From contig JAXGGA010000037.1 in NCBI GenBank assembly GCA_038373865.1, forward strand, positions 248,001-312,000: DNA of 64,000 bases, given 5' to 3'. The DNA comes from Uloborus plumipes. Lineage: Eukaryota; Arthropoda; Arachnida; Araneae; Uloboridae. Positions within the stretch are counted from its first letter, which is position 1, and each line of letters starts with the position of its first letter. Below the pieces are notes generated by a model. It did not search any database. It had not been told where the DNA came from and was given only the letters and a program-made list of their open reading frames with translations. The translations under genes and the position numbers were made by a program. Below are positions 57,100 to 64,000 of this stretch, piece after piece.

Positions 57100-57230
57100 C
57101 AGTGGTTCCCAAAGGGGTCCACAAAGACACCCAGGGGTTCCCCCGGAGTTTGCAAGTTGTCCATATAAACGAAAGAAATAGTTGGGGGTCCACAAGATTC
57201 AAATAGCGGTTCACGAGAAAGGATTATTAG
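57100..57230. mobile_element. hAT-type terminus fragment
   Basis: CAGTGGTTCCCAAAGGGGTCC starts like many hAT termini; ggggttcccccgg and gggggtccac follow. The partner end was not found in the window, so this is probably a truncated copy. Confidence 0.45.
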
Positions 57231-58540
57231 CAAAAAAATATGAACAACAGCCTGCATCAATCACTACAATTTATAATGAATGCTATAAACAAAATTAATA
57301 GTAATACTTATCATTTTGAATTATTTGCGCAGTTGTATGAAAAAATGATGAGAAATTTTATTGATTACTTTTTTACTTTTAAGTACGCTGGATGTTAAAA
57401 GGATCATGTTTTACAAGGTGTTTCATTATTATCAATATTTAAAAAAAAATTGACACTGATGTCGTATTGGTCTGATTATCAGTCCGTGTGATGATATTTA
57501 AGAATCGAAATTTTAAAAGAGGAGCTGATTGGAATAAGCACTAATGAAGATATTAAGGTAGACGGAAAGGTATCAATATTTCTGTCTTCAAAAGGACATA
57601 TCTATAACTTCTACGGAATATCGCAAGAAAATTTTTGTAAGTTTTTACATGTTCATACTTCGTGCGAACAAAGTTTAGTTAAGTCCCTAATTTTCTTACA
57701 AAAATAAGAAACAGAATAGAGTTCCCTGAACGGAGAGATTTAAAGTTATGTCTTACAAATCTAAAACCAAATACTAAAAATTTGCTGCCGATGCACCGAA
57801 TTCACCCCTTCCACTAAAAGCTGTCTTCTTTTTTTTCCCCTTATACACCTATTCTATGTTAGAATAATACCTGATTTTTGTCTGCCATTATTATTACAAA
57901 AGTGAATAAAAATGCTACATTTTTATCTTCATCTGTTTTCTTTTCATTTAAACGTTATTTTTTTAATCTGCAGTAAAACTGTCAAACTGAGTTTTTACAA
58001 AGTTTCCAGGCATTTAAAAGTTTTTGATTGTTTAAAAAATCAATATTAAAAGAGCTCTCATACTGTTGATTAAATTTCTGGATCATCTTGTTATATTTCC
58101 ATACATCTTGCTTTCAGTTGGTTGCTTTGGAACTACTATGATAGAACTTAACCATCTAATTCGAGGTTTTAAAATGCTTTAATTTTATTAGTACAGTGCC
58201 TGAAGGGTTTTTGAATGACCCCTAGGATTAAACATTTAAAATATTCCTCATGAGATAGGTATTTTTCATAACCAAATGATAACGCGAATATGGATGCAAA
58301 GCATAAAACTTAAAAGTACTCCTCTCTTATAGACAGACGTCAGAATTCCGAACAGAAATATACGAGGAAATACATTGCACAGCAAGAAAAAAAGAAAAAC
58401 CTTTCAAAATACTGCTGACAGCATGCTTGCTTACTCTTATGTAAGATGATCAACTGAATTTAAATATGACCATCGATTTTCCCCCATCACCCAATACTTT
58501 TTCTAAATAGATCAGATCAGTGTTAAAACGCTAGCGGTGA
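57231..58540. other. Intergenic stretch, no gene seen
   Basis: AT-rich DNA between the two 157-bp repeats. No gene or terminus recognised. Confidence 0.4.
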
Positions 58541-58697
58541 TTTGCTACCATGCGGAACACTAGCAACGGACTAAAAGCGGACCTTAAAAACTTAAAACGT
58601 GTTTTTCTGCCGTGATTGTGCTTAGGCAGTGAAAAAACAATTCCGCTTTATTTTTGACTTTAATTCAGATGCTTTTAAGAATAATTTACTTCTTGAG
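58541..58697. repeat. 157-bp repeat, copy 2
   Basis: Second copy, same orientation as 56696-56852, 1.84 kb away. No target duplication or terminal repeat is evident at the edges. Either a short dispersed element or a recent local duplication. Confidence 0.9.
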
Positions 58698-59199
58698 TTC
58701 CTGTGGTTTATAATATTATGGCTTTTATTTTATACACTTTTCTTTCTTTTCTTTTTTTTGATGACCCCCCCCCTTTAATTACATACCTTTTAATTACATC
58801 CCGTTCACGTAATGTAGCTCCAGAAGTTTTCTGTTATTAAATGCGCAGAGCGCGTGAACCCGATAATTATTCCTATAGCAAATTAATACACTCTTTATAA
58901 AATTAAACAAGAAGTTCCCTCTAGAGCTGAGCGAGTCTATTTTCCCGCATGTCAACATCCTTTACTAGCGTCAGAAAAATTTCTTTTTTAACTGGCTCTT
59001 GGGTAGCATGTGGCTTCGGAAAACTAAGGCCTCCCTTACCAATCAGGAGAAATTTAGAATGCTTTTACTTATAAAGGCATGTTTCTTTCTCAAATAAAAT
59101 CTTTGAATGTGTTTTCTGTTAATAAAAATTTTCCTATAAATTCATCACTGTTTAAATGACTTAAATTAGCTGAGATATTAATTAAAACGCTAATTAAAT

Positions 59200-60014
59200 T
59201 TTTGAACTTTTTAAAATTCAAAGACTTTGATTTCTTTCCTTTGCCATTTTGAATACGTGTTACAATAAAGTTCTAACAACTGTTTTTAATAAGACTTTTT
59301 ATTTCTTACCGTTGCCATTTTGAATACGTGTTACAACAAAGCTCTAACAATTGTTTTTAGTTCGAAATTTTTTTCTGACTTATAAAATTATAAATTAACT
59401 CTTTCGTATTTATCTTTTATTCTAATTAATGACTTTTATTTTTTTCTATTGCCATTTTGAAAATGTGGCACTCTTAAGTTCTAATGATGGTTTTTTTTTT
59501 TTTTTTTGGCATTTCTTTTCTCAATTATAATTAATAAAACCACATTTTTCGTCGTTCTTTTATTCAAATCAATAATTTTTATTTATTTCTGTTGTCATTT
59601 TGAATATATATTAACAAATAAAATTCTAATTGATGTTTTTAGCAGGGACTTTTTTTTTTGGCTGCGATCCAAATTTATTTTTTGCCAAACAGTTGTTTTG
59701 GCTGGTATCCAAATTCTAAAACAACTTTTTCCTTTAAAATGTTATTGTTACTTTTACAAGAAAAATGAGCAGTACGGAAATAATTGCTTTTAGCAGGGAT
59801 TTTTTTTTCCTATTTATAAATCCGAAAACAACTGCTCCATTTAGAATTTTATTGTCAATTTTAGAGGAAGAATGAGCAGTTTGATGTCGTTATTCAAATG
59901 GGAAATTATACCGTCAATTTTTCATTTGTCATTGAGGAAGAGTGTTAAGCATGTGCTACTTGACATCGCGTTTATTTCTGAGGAAGCCCGTGCAACGCCG
60001 GGCCACGCAGCTAG
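59200..60014 (+). mobile_element. Non-autonomous Helitron with internal tandem repeats (5' end uncertain)
   Basis: The 3' end is clear: hairpin GCCCG (59986-59990) with CGGGC (59999-60003), then cacgcag and CTAG at 60011-60014 before T. Upstream, 59230-59640 contains four diverged copies of tgccattttgaatacgtgttac with spacing of 70-150 bp, and 59640-59880 repeats tttttagcaggga and tgagcagt. The 5' TC could not be placed. Confidence 0.6.
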
Positions 60015-60415
60015 TTTTTTTAATAAAATTTGTACTATTTAAACTACTATTTTTACCACTTTTTCTTGATTTCTTCCATTCCTTTGCTGTAAGTATTATT
60101 ATTTACTGTATTAGCTGAAAGTAGGAAAGAAAAAAAAACACACTAGCTTTTATGTTTGAGAAGAAGACAATTATTACTTAGAATATATCAGTATTTACAC
60201 ATCCTGAACGCCTATTTGTAACGTAAACAATGAAGTCGGATAATAATTAAAATTAGTTAAAAGTTTAACTAAGTGTGACAAAGTTTTTTTTTCCAGACAA
60301 AATTTTCCACTAATTTAATAAAAATATATATTTTTTTCAGATTCTATTTATTAAAAAGAAGTTCTCTTGCTGTTGATTGTCTAAAAAGTAGTAAGTAAAC
60401 ATGACTATGCTTGAA

Positions 60416-60464
<49 letters not shown>

Positions 60465-60956
60465 TTTTTCAGACGAAGTGTTTCTTTTTCAATCAGAATT
60501 CAACAAAGTGTAATTAAATTCAATAGCTGAAATGGAGCTCCGCATAACTGTTATTCTACAACATCCAGTAGAAAGATAATTTTTTATTGCTTGTTTTCTT
60601 TTTAAATTTGTTGTAAAGGAGAGTAATGCTGCAAGATATACCTTTACATAAAAAAAATCAGTTATAGACTAAACAAAAAACTGCTTTTTTGACCATAACC
60701 TTCCATGTTGTTTAACTTCATTCCAGATTGCTCCCCCTTACCCTACCTTCCCCTCCTTATGACCCCTCCCCCCATTTCACAGATTTAGTCTCTACTGATA
60801 TTTGGTAGTGTCTCAGTTTGTTAATCTTTCTTACCCGCTCGTAAGCTTTATCCAATGAGAGAAATGAAAGACAATTATTAGGACAGACATACGATCTAAT
60901 ACTTTGATTTCTTTTCAGTATCGTGTGAAAAGAATGAAAAAACATAATTAGAACAA
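60015..60956. other. Intergenic stretch with AT microsatellite
   Basis: An (AT)n run followed by about 23 T residues lies at 60417-60469. No gene was seen. Confidence 0.5.
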
Positions 60957-61123
60957 CCATGGGCGTAGCGTGACCAAAAGTTTTGGGGGGCACAAGTCAA
61001 AAATATCAGAAGTTCAGGTGGAGCTTTTGACCCCCCCCCCCCTCTTGATTTTTCGTAAAAGAAATATTCTCTCTTACTGTTCCGATGAATTGTTCTTATT
61101 TTTTCTTTTTTTTTCCTCAGTTG
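60957..61123. other. Possible hAT-type end and C-tract debris
   Basis: catgggcgtagcg...ttttggggggcac resembles other hAT-type termini in this window; a C-tract at 61031-61043 follows. No partner end found. Confidence 0.3.
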
Positions 61124-61438
61124 TCAGTTACCACCAAGGTCGGATTTAGAATTAACCCGTTCGTTCACGATATTCGCACGGTGCGGACTGTCGTTATCAT
61201 CTATAAATACAAATTCTGCGCCCATGGCGCCCCGAAATAAGCATACATATTGATCCAGAATGACGTCCCAAAAGATTAGGCCTGTCATGGTTCCAGTTTG
61301 AACATGCAGCTGTGCCCTGGAAACCAGGATAATTCCTCCCCAAACAAGCAATACTGCACCACCATAACGGTGTCGTTCAACGATGTTTTCTTGGTGGTAA
61401 CGGGTACCTCCGACACGGATTTTCTTTAAATTTGGCAC
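61124..61438 (-). pseudogene. Tc1-like transposase fragment
   Basis: An open minus-strand segment of about 104 codons covers the middle of a Tc1-type DDE transposase. TRYHQENIVERHRYGG comes first, then VWGGIILVSRAQLHVQTGTMTG, then DVILDQYVCLFRGAMGAEFVFIDDN, which includes the second catalytic Asp, then PHRANIVNE. The residue run DSPHRA replaces the usual NARPH-like wording. The frame diverges after VNE, so the third catalytic residue is lost, and the N-terminal DNA-binding region with the first Asp is also absent. No terminal repeats were found. It belongs to a different Tc1 lineage from the copies at 35.5 and 38.4 kb. Confidence 0.85.
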
Positions 61439-61779
61439 ACATGTTGATTATATAGAGGCATGGAAAAGTCCAAATTTTTAGGTTCCTGCTCCACTTATTT
61501 TCTGAGATACAAGCCCTCAAAGTTTGTCCACACCCTCAAAATACTAAGAAACTGATATTATTTAATATTTTTTTCTAAAAAATTGTACTCATGCAATATA
61601 AAAGTGTTAGGTATCTATGAAAACTAGTTACTCTAGGCATTCAGAAAAAAATACTAGAACGTTTATAATGAAAATTGCTAAGGTACAGGGCTCTTTAAAG
61701 TTGCCATTACAAAATATTTAAGCTTAACGACAAGCCATAAGAAAAAAACATGCGATTTTGGTCATCTTGGCAGCCATTT
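61439..61779. other. Spacer without recognised features
   Basis: AT-rich sequence following the transposase fragment. Nothing identified. Confidence 0.4.
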
Positions 61780-62740
61780 TTCTCATAAAAGGGGAGCAGT
61801 AGAAACTTTAATTTTTTTAAAAAATAAGCTACTGATATGTTAGCTATTCACAGGAAAATAGTTTACTTTTGGTTATTTCTTGCATTAAGAGATATCTTGC
61901 TGACCAAATATGTCATGAAATTTAATTCATTACATTATTGAACAATAAATTAGATAGTTGATGGAAACAAGAAATAAAATTTCTCCGATGCCTGAGCATT
62001 ATGCATTCATAATTATAAAGTACTAAATAATTTCTTGAAAAATCAATTAAAATAAAGGAGCTCTAAATATTTATCTCATAAGCAATACCTAATCTTGTGC
62101 CTGGGATATTCCTGTTTTTAATTGCAGGATTTCTTGAACATCACATTAATATCAGGAAAATATATAAGCTATTAATTTCAACATCGAATTCCATTTTATC
62201 TTATTAACAATTAAATATTTACAAAATAATTAAATAAATAATTTAATATAAAGCAATGCTTGAAGAATTAAAAATTAGAACAACAAATTTAATCCCATAC
62301 TGATCTTTACAAAACTGACATATGCCATGCACTGATAAGAACTGACAAGAATAAGTTAACTCACTTAAATACTAGTTCACAGATACCAAGAAGCTTACAT
62401 TCTGTTTTCAACAAAATAATAAAGCAACAAAGAACAAAGATATCCTCCTGTTTACAGCCAATCAGGAATATACCAATCACAAGATAGGGACTTATGCGAT
62501 TAACATTTAGAGCTCCTTTTATATTAATTGATATTTCAAGAAATTCTTTAGTCCTTATAATTATGAATGCATAATGCTCAGGCATAGGAGAAATACTATT
62601 TCTTGTTTTCATCAAATATCTAATTTATTGTTCAATGATTTAATAAATTAAATTTCATAACAAACTGAGTAGATAATACAGCTATTAATAAATATATCAT
62701 TACTTTTTGTTTTAATTAATTTTAAGTTTATGAGAGGCAC
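61780..62740. mobile_element. Foldback element of about 0.96 kb
   Basis: The left arm (about 61780-62130) and right arm (about 62430-62740) are diverged reverse complements. On the left, gaaatttaattcatta, attgaacaataaattagata, ctgagcattatgcattcataattat and aaaggagctctaaat; on the right, their complements in reverse order. The outer parts pair weakly. The frame at 62361-62615 lies in the arm and is not a gene. Confidence 0.75.
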
Positions 62741-63004
62741 AAGCATATGGTCGTCGCGAAAAACATGTTTTTTTAATTTTTTTTAATGTATGACCACGCA
62801 TAACTTTTTACTGAATAGTCCGATTTGGATAATTTTTTTTTTGTTATAAAGGGTACACCTTCCTGGTGGTCCCATGATCCCATGATGCGTTGTTTGAGAA
62901 CGGAATCCTGAAGAAATTGAGGGAAATCTTCAGAATTCCGTTCATGCGCATACTCTTTGCGCGTCATAAACGGAATTTCATGCGCACACTCTTTGCTATG
63001 TTGC

Positions 63005-63150
63005 TCGCCGATAAAGTGACTTTAAGGTGAAGACGCTGGGCTCTCATTGGCAAGAGCATCAGTTCGATCCTCGAGCGAGTCGGTGAATTTTCAAGCTGCA
63101 GAAGAAAAATGCAGCGTCTACGTCATACGATTATACTGCATGCAAACCAC
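63005..63150 (+). mobile_element. tRNA-derived SINE-like sequence
   Basis: tgactttaaggtg (weak A-box, about 63017-63029), gacgctgggctctcattgg and agttcgatcct (B-box, 63061-63071) are in tRNA-like order and spacing. They are followed by a non-tRNA tail (ttttcaagctgcagaa...gcgtctacgtcatacg). The A-box is imperfect and there is no cloverleaf pairing at the ends, so this is a SINE head or a tRNA pseudogene, not a gene. Confidence 0.5.
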
Positions 63151-63257
63151 AGTTTTACTGATAGAAAATATTTAGTCCTGATTTCCCCAATTTTTTAAAA
63201 AAAATATACTTTTCAGGCTCCTATCAGGTCCCATCACCTTAACTTTTAAAGGTTAAA

Positions 63258-63360
63258 TTTAGTGATGCACTAATAATGAATCGGCAGTAAATGGCCACTT
63301 TGCAGATTAACCTGTTGGCCAGTTTTATCCGTATAATCGGCTGAAAACTTGTATTTTAAA
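63258..63360. mobile_element. hAT-type terminus related to 11492-12442
   Basis: tagtgatgcactaataatgaatcggcagtaa and ggccactttgcagatta follow the left part of the 11492 element in order. The other end was not found. Confidence 0.5.
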
Positions 63361-63491
63361 CATGCTTTAATTAAATTCCAGAAATTAACACAATTTTTTT
63401 TAGTGGCAATCGTTTAAAATTTTGGACGCGTTAATAAAGTGAGATGAAGCGTCATGATGGCAACATGACACTCTTCCGGGTATACATTTAC

Positions 63492-63952
63492 ACTGAAAAG
63501 AATGAAATAAAAATAAAATTTTATAAAAAAAAGTAAAACCGACTGCAGCTGAAAATGCAGCTGAAAATTGCTCTAAAAAGTTAAAAATAAATTTATTCTT
63601 TGAACACTATCGATACTACTTTTAAACATGAGTTTTGAAGTCGGTGCCGAAACAGTTAATAAAATCATTCGTGCCCATTCTTCGGTTACATGTTTCATAA
63701 TAAAAACAACCATAAATGTTTCATAATCAATTTCAAGTGTTGTTTGAGAGGAAAAATCAACCAAATGGTACAATCAATGGGTACGAATGATTTTATTAAC
63801 TATCTCGGCACCGACTTCAAACTCATGTTTAAAAGTAATATCGATGGTGTTCAAAGAATAAATTTATTTTTTACTTTTTAGAGCAATTTTCAGCTGCGTT
63901 TTTGAAGTCGATTTTATCTTTTTTTATAAAATTTTATTTTTATTATCTGTTG
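63492..63952. mobile_element. Hairpin foldback element, cggtgccgaaac family
   Basis: Arms of about 180-200 bp pair closely. aataaaattttataaaaaaaag, gctgaaaattgctctaaaaag, attctttgaacactatcgat, tttgaagtcggtgccga and aataaaatcattcg are each matched by their complement in reverse order. A loop of about 80 bp lies at 63692-63771. A single arm of the same family lies at 43915-44165. Confidence 0.85.
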
Positions 63953-63968
63953 AATGCATGGTGTAGCC

Positions 63969-64000
63969 CAGTGGTGGCCAACCCGCGGCACGCGTGCCAC
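63969..64000. mobile_element. hAT-type terminus cut by window end
   Basis: CAGTGGTGGCCAACCCGCGG at the last 32 bases is a typical hAT left terminus. The rest lies outside the window. Confidence 0.45.

Overview
The window is AT-rich, intron- and intergenic-rich eukaryotic DNA from an arthropod; a chelicerate such as a spider is my best guess, from the flavour of the repeats and the posterior Hox exon, but nothing here proves it. There is one host coding exon, and it is convincing: on the minus strand at 9333-9858 lies the first coding exon of the Hox gene Abdominal-B (Abd-B). It has the LHIPAKR block near the start, a W/Y/P-rich body, a YGLRSFSGEV block near the end, and a perfect CAG|GTAAGC splice donor. 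The homeobox exon is not in the window, so the first intron covers at least positions 1-9332 and runs off the left edge. A GC-rich promoter and 5'UTR region lies to the right, at about 9860-10760. Everything further right (10.8-64 kb) is upstream of Abd-B and contains no other recognisable host gene.

Left part (1-9.3 kb): Abd-B intron, with two degenerate tandem arrays (about 2.1-3.1 kb and 5.9-6.5 kb), weaker repetition at 8.0-8.8 kb, and a GC-richer island at 3.15-3.42 kb with posterior-Hox-like TTTAT sites, a candidate intronic enhancer. Upstream part (10.8-64 kb): a dense graveyard of mobile elements. I identified hAT-type elements with 8-bp target duplications (11.5, 13.4, 14.0, 17.2, 19.6-22.8, 23.8 and 37.1 kb), long foldback elements (12.5, 31.8-33.5, 42.7, 55.4, 61.8-62.7 and 63.5 kb), Tc1/mariner or pogo-type MITEs (15.1, 45.7, 54.9 kb), Tc1-like transposase pseudogenes (35.5, 38.4 and 61.1 kb), a Helitron with a broken helicase (25.8-26.8 kb) plus further Helitron-type 3' ends, a piggyBac-type MITE (29.5 kb), a tRNA-type SINE head (63.0 kb) and a nearly intact Ty3/gypsy LTR retrotransposon (47979-53496).

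Insertions are nested. The gypsy element sits inside a TA-flanked element with GGG termini (46841-54009). A second GGG-terminal element (38929-40208) sits inside a Tc1 transposase pseudogene. A third (42169-43774) contains a hairpin element. The three share an architecture (TA duplication, GGG ends, a family-specific word repeated under both ends in both orientations) while differing in sequence; this is the most unusual pattern in the window. The gypsy element is young (LTRs about 97% alike) yet broken: a pair of frameshifts, one nonsense codon and a lost RNase H catalytic Asp. Both its LTRs carry a tRNA-Gly-like Pol III A/B-box module, and gag and pol appear to be joined by a -1 frameshift at the gag stop. 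Four CTCF-like YAGATGGC sites upstream of Abd-B all lie on the strand on which Abd-B is transcribed.

No CRISPR, rRNA gene, convincing free-standing tRNA gene or env-bearing viral element was seen.
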